From Macrocybe gigantea (lineage: Eukaryota; Basidiomycota; Agaricomycetes; Agaricales; Callistosporiaceae): DNA of 64,000 nucleotides. Where the stretch lies: contig SJRY01000229.1 of NCBI GenBank assembly GCA_011319805.1, positions 186,001 through 250,000 on the forward strand, given 5' to 3'. Within the stretch, counting starts at the first letter, position 1; each line of letters begins with the position of its first letter. The notes under the pieces are model-generated. The model was given only the letters and a program-made list of their open reading frames with translations. It searched no databases and was not told the DNA's origin. Of this stretch, positions 12,301-23,953 are shown in pieces. Made by a program: the position numbers and the translations under genes.

Positions 12301-13747
12301 GGTGCCAACGCGCTCACCATGGCGGGCTTCCTCTCAATGGCACCCGCTACTCCCATTGTGGCTGCATCTTACCTTGGCTTGAGTACTCTGCTGAGCTTCA
12401 TTCAAGGATACACAACAACCGCCGCCATCGGTGGTGCAGACATGCGTATGCGTCATTTCTTTTGTCGTGTTTCCAATTGATATTGACCCATTTGGTAGCT
12501 GTGGTTATTACTGTACTGAATGCCTATTCGTAAGGACATTCGTTTCGGCTCATGACTGTCCTTCTCACCTTTTTCCAGGGGCTTTGCTTTGGTTGCCGAA
12601 GGTGGGGCGATCGATCTGTTCACATCCACTCCAGGAGTAACCTCCCTTCGACTATAGGCTTCATGCTAGACAATCCGCTGTTAACGACAATAGGGTCATT
12701 GATCGGCGTAAGCGGCTCGATTCTGTCGTACATAATGGTAAGCTCTTGCAGGTCGTAATTTGCTGTGTATTCACACTGTATGCCAGTGTGTTGCGATGAA
12801 CCGGTCCCTCACCAACGTCTTGTTTGGTGGCATTGGTACAACTACATCATCAGATGCACACAAGATTGAGGGTACGATAACGAAGACGACGGTTGATGAT
12901 ACCGTGGAGGCCCTGGGGAATGCCGAAAGCGTGATCTTGGTACGGACATATACTCCTCGATTGGCTATAAAACTGATTCAACGGAGATTAGGTTGTCGGA
13001 TATGGCATGGCGGTGGCTAAAGCGCAGTACCCTATCGCCGAGATTTCGTCCATGCTCAGAGCGAAGGGAATCAACGTCAGAGTAAGAGGGTTCTTCTAAT
13101 GATATAGCTTGGATGTTATTCTTATTATTATGATTTCCAACAAAATCAGTTCGCGATCCACCCTGTTGCAGGTCGAATGCCTGGCCAATGTAATGTCCTA
13201 CTGGCAGAAGCCTCTGTGCCGTACGACAGTAAGTAATACGTCATGAATCTCAGAAGGAGTTACAGCTTACGGTCATTGCAAGTCGTACTGGAAATGGACG
13301 AGATCAACGATGATTTCAAGGATACGGACGTTACTCTTGTCATTGGGGCTAATGACACTGTGAATCCTATTGCCTTGGAACCAGGCTCTGCCATCGCCGT
13401 CAGTGACAACTCACATGGACGACTTGAATAATACTGATCTAGACATCGCAGGGCATGCCTGTTCTGCACGCCTGGAAGAGCAAACAAGTCATCGTTATGA
13501 AACGAGGTCTCGCAAGCGGCTACGGTATGGCTTTTTCGCCTTTGGCCGAAGACCATGATACAAACTTTTGAATGGCAGCCGATGTTCCCAACCCTATGTT
13601 TTATATGCCGAACACTAAAATGCTATTTGGAGACGCAAAGGAGACTTGCGATGGTCCGAGTATCGTCAATAATGTGGAAGACTGAAGACTGACGCTTGTC
13701 CTTTCCTAGCTATAAAACGTGGCCTTGAACAGACTTTGAGGGAGTGA
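9335..13747 (+). CDS. NNT: Mitochondrial NAD(P) transhydrogenase, single-chain
   Basis: Proton-translocating enzyme of the inner mitochondrial membrane that reduces NADP+ with NADH using the proton gradient. The N-terminus [17 protein letters not shown] is a plausible targeting peptide. Domain I (NAD site) has [19 protein letters not shown] and [20 protein letters not shown]. Membrane domain II spans from [18 protein letters not shown] through [20 protein letters not shown]. Domain III (NADP site) has [34 protein letters not shown] and [10 protein letters not shown], and ends [12 protein letters not shown]. There are roughly 20 introns. The last joins TGCGATG to CTATAAAACG and sets the stop at 13745-13747. 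Domain order (alpha then beta in one chain) matches other basidiomycetes; brewer's yeast lacks this enzyme. Confidence 0.92.
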
Positions 13748-14132
13748 TGGCTAAACGTGCAAGGCTTTCTAGATGAATGGCTGAGACGCGTCGAGAACCT
13801 ATTTATCACCCAAGATATTTCAAATGTGTAGGTATGCTGGTAAGCTGTTGTGGATCTTGTATTGTAGAACTGCATATAGCATCCAAACAATATCGCAGCT
13901 GCGCAATCTGCGCGACATATTAGTCCGCGAGCATAGCAAATTATAAACACAAAAAGCTCGCTGGGATGCGAAATATGACTAACACGTGAAGGCTACAATT
14001 GCGGTCACGGGGTGAATATAATCGAAGATACCAGTGTTCTGCGTTGGACAAGGTGTTGATTGTAGAATACGAGTCCGGATCGCTCCATAATTGTTCGGTA
14101 TATCAGAACGAAGGGAATAATCGTACGAGAAG
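13748..14132. other. Convergent 3' region, no gene seen
   Basis: These 385 bp lie between the stop codons of the transhydrogenase and the nucleotide sugar transporter. They presumably hold the two 3' untranslated regions. No protein-like reading frame or RNA gene was recognised. Confidence 0.5.
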
Positions 14133-15576
14133 TTAGCACGTGTGAGATAAGGCTTCTTCCGAGATTGAATTTGGTGGCACAAGCGAAGCAGTCGAGAAAC
14201 TAGGAGGGAGTGGTGATCGATGAGCCGCGGAAATCGATCCACTGATCTTCTCATTGCGGACCAGATGCCGAATGGAGTCTGAAAGAAAAGCGGAGGAACG
14301 TTTTGGAGGCTGATTATATAACCAAGTCGCGATGAGGACGATGACAGAGCCAAGGATAAATGTGAAAGTCATGTGGAAATCAAAAATGGCAATGGAGGCG
14401 AGGAAGGATATGACGATGCTCAGACTAGTGGCAAATCCCTTGAGGATGTTGTCCGAGTATTTGATGACCATGGCCGTGATTAAACCGCCGAGGACCTGCA
14501 CAGCGACGGTTGCCCATGCCCACGCACCGAAATTGTGGAAAAGGGATGAGAACCATTCTCGGCCAGCAGCGCCTGTGTGAGCCAGCATTACTGGAGCCAA
14601 CGCTGGCAAAAGGGAGAAGAGGGAGAGTTGAACGTTGCGGACCCATAGATCGGCTTGTGAACCCTTCAAGACCATCTCGAAATAGACACCGGCCAAACCG
14701 GAGATGAAACAGGCTGCAACCACGGCCATGAAACCTTTCGTTCCATTGAGGTGATGCATGTCGTGAGACATCGCCCTTACGCCCTTTGCAGCCCCAGCTT
14801 GAATCTGAACAATGCCTACACCAATTGCAAGGAAGAGAAGCGCGAGCCATTGGATTGGAGTGAGCTTTTTCCGGAGAAGAATGACGGAAAATGCCGCCGT
14901 GGTCAATATTTTCATCTGGTATGTAACCTGAAATGTTGCCGCCTCTAGATTGGACACCGCAACATATTGGAGATTATTTTGGATGACTACATATGATCTA
15001 ATTAGATGAAGAAGGAACCTGGATATAGGATATGACACTCGCCGTATAAAATTGCAGGTATTGACAGTTTCCAGCAATCAGGACTGAACACACTGTGCGT
15101 GAGTTTTTTTAGTCGCAAAATGGGAGGTCCGAATGCACGGGAGACAAGGCGACCAGGCAGCTGGGGCGTCTCGTGATAGTGTGTTGAGGGGCCGTCCACG
15201 CGAAGAAAAGCGATGAAAAGAGATATCAAGCCTTTGAATATCTCGTTCATGAGAACTGCAGTAGCAGCGGAATAGGTGCGGGAAGGGGGCGTAGACGTGC
15301 GCGAGTGGTGCATAATTAACGTGAGTGTAGAATTTTGAAGGGCCAGAATCACGAGGCTAAAAAGTGGTGAATAATGATGTCAATTAAAGGCGGTAAAGAC
15401 ACAAACGAGATCGTTTTGAGCGGGATGCCACAAAATAGTGGAGTGGCTGGTGTGATGTTATAGGGGTCATCCATAGTTAGAAATCCCTGCTCTTCATCGC
15501 CATCGCCGTCGTGCGTTTTAACATTGAGGTGTTCGTACGAGTAGCTTTGTTGAGAAACATTTTTAGATTGAGACAT
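14133..15576 (-). CDS. Golgi nucleotide-sugar (UDP-galactose/UDP-GlcNAc type) transporter
   Basis: Ten-helix SLC35A-type antiporter that likely moves a UDP-sugar into the Golgi for UMP. The start MSQSKNVSQQSYSYEH is a hydrophilic cytosolic tail. The next exon contains LALQNSTLTLIMHHSR and AAVLMNEIFKGLISL-like sequence. The signature block follows: IQNNLQYVAVSNLEAATFQV and TYQMKILTTAAFSVILLRK. Then come ISGLAGVYFEMVLKGSQADL, LWVRNVQLSLFSLLPAL and VIKYSDNILKGFATSLSIV, all classic for the UDP-galactose/CMP-sialic acid branch. Introns fall near 15360, 15060 and 14990. The C-terminal 50 residues are Ser/Pro-rich and cytosolic. The exact sugar cannot be read from sequence alone. Confidence 0.88.
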
Positions 15577-16339
15577 GGGAATATTAATGAGGATGGTAGG
15601 GTCTAGATGGTAGTAGCAAAGAAAAGGAGGACGTTGGCGGGTGCATCAGGAAAAGCGCAGCGACCTTCATACTCCATCAAGCTTAGGTAATCACTGAGTT
15701 GAGTAGTCTGATGGATTGTGTCCACGCATCGCCGCAACTCAGCTGTCAGTTGTCATTGTCATTGCTCATGCCATACCGAGATTTTCCACACCAAAACCAG
15801 TTCATTTTTATCTTTATTCTATCCTCCAGTCCGACAGACCATCCCCCTTCATCTTTGGCGGTTCTTTCCATCATATTTGGCATCATGATCTGCGGCTTGC
15901 CTTGCTACGAACATGACGAAGCTAGATCCTCCTGAGTAACAATCAAATTCTATCTATCATCCTGATTTCATAACCTTTGTCGCGAGCTGGAAATACACAA
16001 ATTATCCCGTTCGCAATAAGACTTCAAATTTATCAAGTGAGCAGCAAGCCTGGGTATTTTGAACGAAATCTGCTTCCCTTTTCACTCAGCAACAGGTATC
16101 GTGTATTCCGGGTCAAGACGTACCCTGAACACGCACGCACTGCCGACCAAGATTGCTGGAGGACTAGGGGCTACCAATTTCATCTCCACGCATTGAACAC
16201 ACTGTCTCCTTTCCCCGTCTGAAATAAGTTTTCCAGCTTATCGTGGAGTTGTCATTATGATAGATATATTGTGCTTTACATAGGCTTGTAATACAACGCG
16301 ATAATGTGGAGACCCTGTGAGATTGTCCGAAATTCCGTT
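15577..16339. other. Long intergenic region, no supported gene
   Basis: These 763 bp lie between the start of the sugar transporter and the stop of the membrane protein. Open frames near 15700-15930 and 15980-16220 have no family resemblance or convincing start and splice signals. The region should include the transporter promoter. A short unrecognised gene cannot be excluded. Confidence 0.4.
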
Positions 16340-18087
16340 TTAGCGATATCCTGATCCCACCTTATTATTCCTTTCATCACTCTCATAGAGACCGCAAATG
16401 CTATATGTTGGGCTTCTATAATCTGCGTAAGCCTGAGGATTTGCGTGATTGAGCGCCATTTGAGCAAGAGAGGGCAAAGGAGGCGGAAGAGGAATATGCG
16501 GTGGCTTGTCGTCATTGAGGTACTTTTTCCTTTCAGATGGCTTTGGAAGTAATCGCTCGGATTTTTCTGAGAACGGAGTGGGATTGGAGTCTCTCAGCAT
16601 CAAGTTTCCGAGATCACTGAATGCCGCATCCGCAGTTACCACAACTTTTGACGTAGCCTCTGTGGGGAGTATCGACTTCTTTTGTTGACTTTTCGGCTTT
16701 TTGCAATCCATAATGCTGAGAGAGTCATCTGGATAAAGAGTAGGCTGAGGAGACGGCATAGTATAGACTGTTTCTGGGGAGAATCCATAGGAAGGGGACG
16801 GCGGGTCGCGGTCCAAGTACGCAGCTGACTTGCGGAATGAAGAGGACCTTCGATTCGCAGGACTAGGCTTCGTGTTTGTCCTCAATTCCTGAGGCTGCAC
16901 TCGGGAAATCCGGGATATGAGCCGGGGGCGAAATATGTAGACTTGATAGGGGCTCGGCCACCCTGAGAATGCGTGGGGGCCACTTCGGAAGCCTTTGGAG
17001 AAGTCACATCTGCTCCATCATATGCAGATCCTGGTGAAGTGTGCTTGAGTATCGTTTTGTTTTTTCGTGGTCGATCCTGCTGCATTTCTAGTGGGTTGTA
17101 GGCCGACGACTTCCCCGTGTCTCCGATAGCCAGACCGATATTCAGGTCTGCAATGCTCTGACCATAGAACGATACTCTGGATCGGCGCTCGCCATTAGCC
17201 TTACTCTTCTCTGGAAAAGAAGTGAGAACTACAGGAGAAAGCGGCGCACTGCGGCTCCGTGTATGTGTACTTTCGGTGCTGGATCGAGTCCGTACGTTCC
17301 TTCCAGTATGTGAAGATGGTACGCGGCTTAGTCGCGGAATCTCTGACGCTTTCTGAACAGTGGGGGCTTGAGGCAAAGGGGTAGCTGTCTGTGCCGGGTC
17401 TTGCTTTGATTGAGGTTGGATATATGGTGTCCAAGCCCAGAGTTCGTTGTTGCGGATCTTGGGAGAGAAGCGTTCTTTCCCGCCAAACACTGGAGATTCG
17501 TTTACCTGTGCGCATTGACTAGGAAAGGAGCCATACGGGATAGGCAGTGATGGAGTTGGCCGTGGCGCACGGCGAGGTCGCAAACAGATTTTGGCCGTTA
17601 TCAATAAGGCCACAACTAGTAGACTCACACCAACCACTACAACGATGATCACCGACGTAGGTATGGCAGTACGACTGTGAGGACTAGACGATGCAGTGGA
17701 CGTGGAAATAGAGGATACCAAGACAGTGGCTGAGGTATTCTGCGGTAATATGATGAGATTCGTAGTGGTAGAAGCCGTATACATTGGCACCGAGGATATT
17801 GCGCTGGACGTGCTGATGGTAGTCTGTTGGCGATGATGAGATCCTGTTGGAGTGATTTCCCAACTTTTCTCCGATTGTGTCGTACGAAAACCGGAATCAG
17901 GAATAGGGACAGGCAAATCAGTAACGTCGCCAGAGGGGAGATGGTTTGCACCAAGTTCGGGAGTCTGAGAATCTTGCCCGCCTTTGTTGATTACAAACGT
18001 GCCGCCTCGACTGTCCTTTTGGTTGTCTACGGAGAAAAGCTCGAGAGGATCAAGGCGTTGGAAATTTGGAATCTTGGAAATTTTCAT
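16340..18087 (-). CDS. Mucin-like single-pass plasma membrane protein, unknown function
   Basis: I do not recognise a named family. The N-terminal half is Ser/Thr-rich (for example TISTSSAISSVPMYTASTTT) and likely extracellular and O-glycosylated. A single strong membrane helix follows: VIIVVVVGVSLLVVALLITA. Next is a basic stop-transfer CLRPRRAPRP. The long cytosolic tail is rich in Ser/Pro and Arg and contains YFAPGSYP, a motif I associate with similar Agaricomycete membrane proteins. After YFAPGSYP the frame breaks. One extra C in the minus-strand CCC (plus GGG 16912-16914) continues it as RISRVQPQELRTNTK down to the stop at 16340. ATG 18087 is the first in-frame ATG; an upstream exon with a signal peptide is likely, because the frame stays open to about 18220. 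Confidence 0.6.
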
Positions 18088-18722
18088 GATCCCGCGTGAA
18101 TGGAATGACTCCTGCGGGACGTTGATATTTGGAGATGTACGGCTGCCGAGCTGTGCGCTCCACGCCCAAAACAATGGAGTACGAGGCGATCTGTTTGGCG
18201 AAAAAAGATAATTAGAGTTCTGAAATTTGATCGTAGTGGCTATATGTTACAAGAGTTTGGTCGGCCAGTCTTACAGTCGCGTCCAGCCGCGACCGGCCGC
18301 GTCGTAGTCACATGATCGTTGATCCACGTGCGGAAGCGGAATCTAACACAGCGTCTCCTCATCCTCGAACACTGTTCTCCCGGTATAGACGGCTAGTGTC
18401 CGTTGTCCCAGTCCAGGTGAGGTTCGGAATAGTGGAAACCAATCTGGAGGAACGTTTACTTAGTGTGACTTGACACTGGTGGCAGTACGTTTGCCGTCTC
18501 AATCTTCCCCACCATTCATTACGTATCCTGTACACATTGCACTGTGGCAGGGACCTTGGCAGGAACAGACGGGCTTCCTTCCATGAAAATTTCGTAGCTT
18601 TGTGGAACAATCGCCACTTTTTCGCACACCGATCGCGTCACGCAGTCGTCTATTGGAGAGGCATTGTGTCCGTGATCGTCCCTGCCTCAAACAAAAAACA
18701 GACCTTTCTGACAAAGCCAGAG
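18088..18722. other. Divergent region, possible extra 5' exon of the membrane protein
   Basis: These 635 bp separate two divergent genes. On the minus strand the membrane-protein frame stays open to about 18220, next to a possible TTTCAG acceptor, so an upstream signal-peptide exon may lie here. A GC-rich stretch with repeated GCGACC/GTCGCG words sits at 18270-18300. Nothing else is evident. Confidence 0.35.
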
Positions 18723-21700
18723 ATGTCTTTTTCACCGCATTCATCATCGTCACAGACCTCATTGCCCAACTATCGCTTTCACGGCCTTGCAGAAACGCAA
18801 AGTCAAAGGGTGGAGGAGTTCGAAACTGTGGAAGGACTACGAATTGAAAGCCAGAACCCAGGGTTGCAATCCGACACGCGACAGGACTTTCAAAGGGTGT
18901 CTCCGACGCGTCGAGGCGTGATATCCTCTGTTCTCGTAGACGTGAGTCTTCAACAATATGTGCCACTCTTCTTCACGCGATCTTGAAAATTAGGAACCAC
19001 TTCAAGATAAAAAGGTCATCTCACCGCCGAAAGCGGTATCCATCTCACCCGTCTCTTCCGTTCGCGAACCCATGCGCCGCTCCGTCCACACCCGCCGACG
19101 CCAAAGGCGCGACTCGCCGGATTCTTTTGCAGGCGACTTCTCGGCCGATCCTGAACGTCAATTCTTGGCCGCCGCCAGACAGTTCGATGTACCTTTATCT
19201 GATCTGGGCCGTGGCTCATTGGGTGCAGGGAGCACCGATTCGAAGGACCAGAGGGCCGTTTTGAACGCTGGTAATATCCGATCCATGAATCGCGTTCCTT
19301 CACCTCCCGAAGGTCGCGTTCTTGTTGCCGCAACCCCTTCCAACACCGACAGTTCTCAGTCTCAACCATACGGGGACTCCGAGGATAATGGTGTTAGCGG
19401 ACCACTAGATTATGGGAAGATGACTACAGCGGACGACCATGCGAGCCAAGGTTATCAGAGTAGCGGTCCTTCTTCCAGCTACGAACGTCTTTTGAATGGA
19501 GAAGCGTCAGATCCGATCGTGCCAGAACTCCAAGCGACACAGCCTTCAACACAACCTGAGACAGAAACATCCGCAGGTCCAGGTGAGGTTATCTTCGGTC
19601 GAGATCTCCTCAACGACCGATATTGAAGTAGCTTCTAGGTCCCAGCGCGACGTCCGGTGGCACTCATCAAAAAAATCTTTTGAGCTTGGTTCACCCGGAC
19701 AAGATGTGGCGATATCAACATTACCAGAATCTGGACGCCGGTCCCGTTAGCAATCTCCGAGCCCGGGAAGCAGAGTCCGAAACCTCTGCGAAAACAGGAA
19801 TCATTGTGAGTGCGGAGCCTCTGCCAACTTCTGGAGAACGTAATCCACACGTCTCCGGTGGTGCCAAGACCAGAAAGCCCGCAGAAACTGATCAATTAGA
19901 AGTCCCTGACTCCGAACCACTCCGGGACGAAGGTGGCCCTACGGAGAGCCCCGCTGTAAAACTACCTCGTGATTTTGCACCATCACCGAAGGCCTCTAAG
20001 CAATGCCAAGTCGCGGACCCAGTTGCTGCGAAAAGAGCTCAAGAAGTTGTTCGAGAATCGGACCAGGATAGCGAGGATGACGAAGATGAGGTCCCTCTTG
20101 TTGATGTTGTTCGACAGAAAAAGAAGAGACGTGCGACATACACTAGATCACTGCAGGCTCAGAAGGTTGGCGACTGATCTAGCCTATTCAGTATAATGCA
20201 AGATCTGATGTGACTCCAGGCAGATAATTCAACGACAGGTGTTTCAACCAGTGCGTTTTTCGGACCTTCTGCACCCTCTGTCTTCCACGTTGACTTTCGA
20301 TATTATAGGCAAACGAAAGGGTACTCCAGCCTCTTCTGGAAAGGGCAAGCAAATACCCTTGAGAGACATCGCCGAGGTGCCTTCGTCCGCTCCTACTCAG
20401 GATTTCGCTGCCCCGAAAATTACACGTCGTTCAGCGGCCCCAAAGAAAGAGAATGGCGAGAAGTCGAAGAGCACGTTTAGACACCCGTCAGAGACAATAG
20501 CCAGGTCGAAGAAACGCCGACACGAGGAAATCTCTGACGTCGATCGGTGTCCCGACGACGACGACAATCCGAGAGATGACAAGACCGAGACTGCCACCGA
20601 AGGTGGACTGGATCAGGAAGACGAATTCAGGGCGGAATTCTCTCGCAAGCGTACTCGCACAGCGTCCTCGGCAAAAGCACGAAACACTAGATCTACTGCA
20701 GGGTTATCCAGCAAACCTTCGAAGTTCTCCTCGGTGGTGACTCCAAATACCAGACAACCGAAGCGACTACGCTCTCTTGCCTCCTCCAGCAGATTGGCTA
20801 CTGGGGATCCTACTCGTGTTTTTGCCTTGTGGAAACAAGACGGCCACTATTACTCTGGGATGGTTCATTCTCTTCAGAACAACTCTCGCTACAATATCAA
20901 GTATGACGACGGTACAGAAGGGACTGTTACTTTGGACCAGATGCGAGCTGGGGAATTGCGGGTGGACGATGATGTCTTGGTTGGCCGAAATACCCGCAGC
21001 TGTAAGGTCGTCGACGTATCGAATCTGGACGAAGGCATCTTATCCATACGCGGTGATGACGACGTCGAAGATGTTCACATCGCTGATGTGAGAATCGCCG
21101 CGAAGACCATCACCTACGCCTGGAAAGATCGAAAACTCGATCCGGATTTGATCGTGACGATCGTTAGACCGGTCAAGGCAAAGCCGAGTCCAAGTCCTTC
21201 CAAACTTTCACTAGCAAGTGGGACCTCAGGTCATAGCGCTCGTAAGAAGATTCTTGCTAAGACCGGTCTCGTTGTCACCTTCAGCGTCGGCAATGAAAAC
21301 TGGAGCAAGGATAAAGATGCTGTTCTGGCTGCCATCAAGAGTAGTGGAGGCACGGTGATTGACGATTGGAGCAGCATCATTCGTATGGAGGGCCGTCATT
21401 CGAATTCAGGGAATCGCTGGGTCATCGAAAAGGGCGACGTCAAATGGACGGGAAAAGACGATATAGAGCGTGTGTTTCTTTTGGCCGACGATTCAAATCA
21501 AAAGCCGAAATTCTTGATCGCGCTTGGGCTGGGAATCCCTTGCTTGTCGTTAGTATGGCTTCACGAGTCTGTCGAATCTGTAAGCACCGCATGTCCAATC
21601 AATTCGCCTGGCTATCCTTATGCATTCAATATCAGGGAGAGGAAAAGGAGTGGCAAGGGTACATGTTACCTCAAGGTTACTCTGACGCCCTTGGAGCACG

Positions 21701-22178
21701 TCCTTCTCAACAGGTTGATGTAGACTGGGGTAACAGCATTCACCAACTCAAGGACATCATGTCCAACTCCGTGGCTCGCAAGTTGCTTGATGGCAAGTCC
21801 ATCCTTTGTATTGGCGCCGAAATGGTGCCCCAGCAGAGGGGAGAAAGGTATGTAGTTCCCTTTGGTACATTTCACTGTTTATCTGATCAGTTGTAAAAGC
21901 TGGCTGGAGTCGATGAAAAGACGCCAGAAGCGGCCAATGCTGTGCCTCGCATTATTCTTTCCATGGGTGCCGATCGTGTCGAAGCTGTGACTGATAAGAA
22001 GTACGCGTCTGTTGCTCCACAAGAGTACGATCTGGTCGTCATCAAGGAGAATTATCATTACGACGGCGCTCTTGACAATGGCAATGTTGTCCCTTGGACA
22101 TGGGTTAAGGACTGTCTAATTGCATCCCGCAACCTGCCTATACCCGAGTGGGGGCCAGTCGAGTCGCAAGATGCATAG
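18723..22178 (+). CDS. DNA damage checkpoint mediator, Tudor plus tandem BRCT (Crb2/Rad9/53BP1-like)
   Basis: Likely a nuclear adaptor that binds modified histones at breaks and activates the checkpoint kinase. The long N-terminus is disordered and rich in S/TQ sites (SSQSQP, ATQPSTQPETE), as expected for ATR/ATM targets. Middle basic, Ser-rich linkers contain nuclear-localisation-like clusters such as KRTRTASSAKARNTR. A Tudor-like fold follows: RVFALWKQDGHYYSGMVHSL, then YNIKYDDGTEGTVTL. BRCT 1 begins LVVTFSVGNENWSKDKDAV, with GGTVIDDW and a Trp in SLVWLHESVES. BRCT 2 runs from ARKLLDGKSILCIG to VVPWTWVKDCLIASRNLP. Introns lie near 18940-18995, 19640, 20170-20310, 21620 and 21850-21900. ATG 18723 is the first good start in the N-terminal exon but is not proven. 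Confidence 0.82.
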
Positions 22179-22775
22179 AATAATACCAGGACAATCAATA
22201 TGTACAGTATACTATACCCCTAACTTTGCTCTTATTCGGTATTGTATCTAACCTGAATGTAAATTGTATATATACGTCACTCTTACCTAGACGGCGAGAT
22301 GCAATGAAGTCATTCCTGCTGGCAACAATTGCGCTTGAAGGTTCAACGGTCTCAGAGGCGTCTCTCGTAGTCCCTTCTGCGCATAGCATCATCGCAAACG
22401 AAAACAATTGCCGATGAGGCGCATGCAACACCAGGGAGTTGGCAGTTGGGACGGTGCGTTTTCAGGTCTGATGATCCAGGAGATCGAGCAAGTCGGAACT
22501 CAAACACCCTCACAGTAGCTTTGACTTATGGTTGACCCACGAGCTTAAAAATCCCTGTTCAGTACGTACAGCCTTATGATCGACTTGCCATCTCAAGGCA
22601 TAAACAAATAAGTTAAAAGATTCTCCTAAGGATACTGGTGCCCTGGCAATATTGTCCGTGGATGAAGCTACAGGTTAAAAAGTAAGCAATGGTGATAGTG
22701 CGAAAAAGGGGTGAAAATTTTGTCAGAGAATTGACGCGAGGTAGAACTCGGGTATCTCGAGCAGAAATGAACGAT
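22179..22775. other. Convergent intergenic region, no gene seen
   Basis: These 597 bp lie between the stop codons of the Tudor-BRCT gene and the CFEM gene. The region is AT-richer than its flanks and has no convincing coding frame. It presumably holds both 3' untranslated regions. Confidence 0.45.
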
Positions 22776-23535
22776 TCAGAGTTCGAGGAGCCCCAAAACG
22801 ACCGCGCCGAGCCAGGCAATGCCAGGCATAGAGTCGACTGCATGTTCTGCGGCATTGATACCAGTGGGCCCAGGGGGTGTGACGGTGCTAAACACGATTG
22901 TCGTACTGGTCCCGGTAGCGCTTGTAGCGGGAAGGCTGAGCGTCGTGCCACTTGTGGTGGGAACAACGGAGAGTGCGGTGGGCGATGGCGACACCGTTGA
23001 CGAGGCGCCATCAGTCACGGTGGTAGTGACAACGATGACGCTGCCGCTTGAGGTTTGAGAAGTTGTGATCGGCGGAGAGGGTGAACAGTCGTTGACGTTG
23101 TGGAATGGCTGGAGGTAGCTGACTGGCTGCTCGAGGTGGACGACGTGGTAGGCAGCGCTGGTACAGACGTTGCATATTAATCAGCGCAGGAAACTGGGTA
23201 TAATTCATACGCACCCACACACATGGCTTGCAGCCGGCCTCCAGTGATGCTCAAGTCTTCGATTGGGCATACATGGCTGGCGCACTGGAGGGTGGCAGAA
23301 ATAAATGAGTTGCTCTTACACAGACATTGCACGTCGTTTCTTGAAAGTCATGCAAAAAGTCTGGTTAGCGAGGAACTACGATGACTATAGGCAAAGCTTA
23401 CAGTGTACATCCGGCCGCGTTCGCAGCAGTAGCTGCACACGGTTTGGCACAATCGGGCAAATCAGGCGCTTGTGCGACGACAAACGGCATCAAAATATAC
23501 ACGGCGGTAACTAGCTGTGTCAACGACCAAGCCAT
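22776..23535 (-). CDS. CFEM-domain GPI-anchored cell-surface protein
   Basis: Secreted and attached to the plasma membrane or wall. CFEM proteins bind heme or act in adhesion and surface sensing (family knowledge). ATG 23535 starts a signal peptide, MAWSLTQLVTAVYILMPFVV-AQA. The eight CFEM cysteines are present: DCAKPCA, AAGC, ETTCNVC, LQCASHVCP, LQAMC. Three short introns split this domain. A Ser/Thr-rich stalk follows (TSSTSSSQSATSSHSTTSTT). The end is a GPI signal, with small residues near NAAEHAVDS before IAWLGAVVLGLLEL. Within the stalk the frame shifts. Adding one C to the minus-strand CCC (plus GGG 23079-23081) gives TVHPSPPITTSQTSSGS and a continuous protein. A 50 nt intron with a weak GTCAAC donor could also bridge it. 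Confidence 0.78.
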
Positions 23536-23953
23536 TGCAAAAGAGCCGGATATATGAAAAAAGGAGGGTCGAAGAAAGGAGTGTCAGCAATGAGCGTGAT
23601 GAACTGGACTATATGACATGGGAAGAAGAGCAGGCGACTTGAGTTCGCCTTGTGATTCCAGCCCGCATGACCATTTGCGGCGTCCTTGCGTGAACTGCTC
23701 AACACCATTCAGTCGTTACTGAAGCATGCCTTCTGTCAGATTCAATTGTCTCGACGACGTAACAGGAAATATCAATCAAATCCATGAAGTACTAACTTAG
23801 CAGAACAAGAACTGGCGACAACTTGATATTGAGGGCGCACAAGCACTAAACCACAAACTGGTTTGAAATGTAGCATACCATGTTATTGCGAAAAACCACG
23901 CAAAATGTACCGTCCAATAACGGTGTGTTGGAGGCTGTCGCTCCATCGTTACA
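23536..23953. other. Intergenic region, no gene seen
   Basis: These 418 bp run from the CFEM start to the BRI3-like stop, both minus strand. They include the CFEM promoter and the BRI3-like 3' region. No additional gene is evident. Confidence 0.45.

Noticed and set aside
15693..16222. Several short ORFs as small secreted proteins
   Set aside because: No signal peptide, cysteine pattern or continuous frame was convincing.
4216..16339. A secondary-metabolite gene cluster around the acyltransferase
   Set aside because: Neighbours are Mediator, tRNA modification, aldolase, transhydrogenase and a Golgi transporter. No synthase or tailoring oxygenase is present.
18537..18966. Minus-strand ORF 18499-18966 as a gene
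   Set aside because: It overlaps the first exon of the Tudor-BRCT gene and has no recognisable composition or family feature.
23040..23100. A 50 nt intron to explain the CFEM stalk frame change
   Set aside because: It would work but has a weak GTCAAC donor. One extra C gives a smoother Ser/Thr-rich stalk and matches the pattern at other sites.
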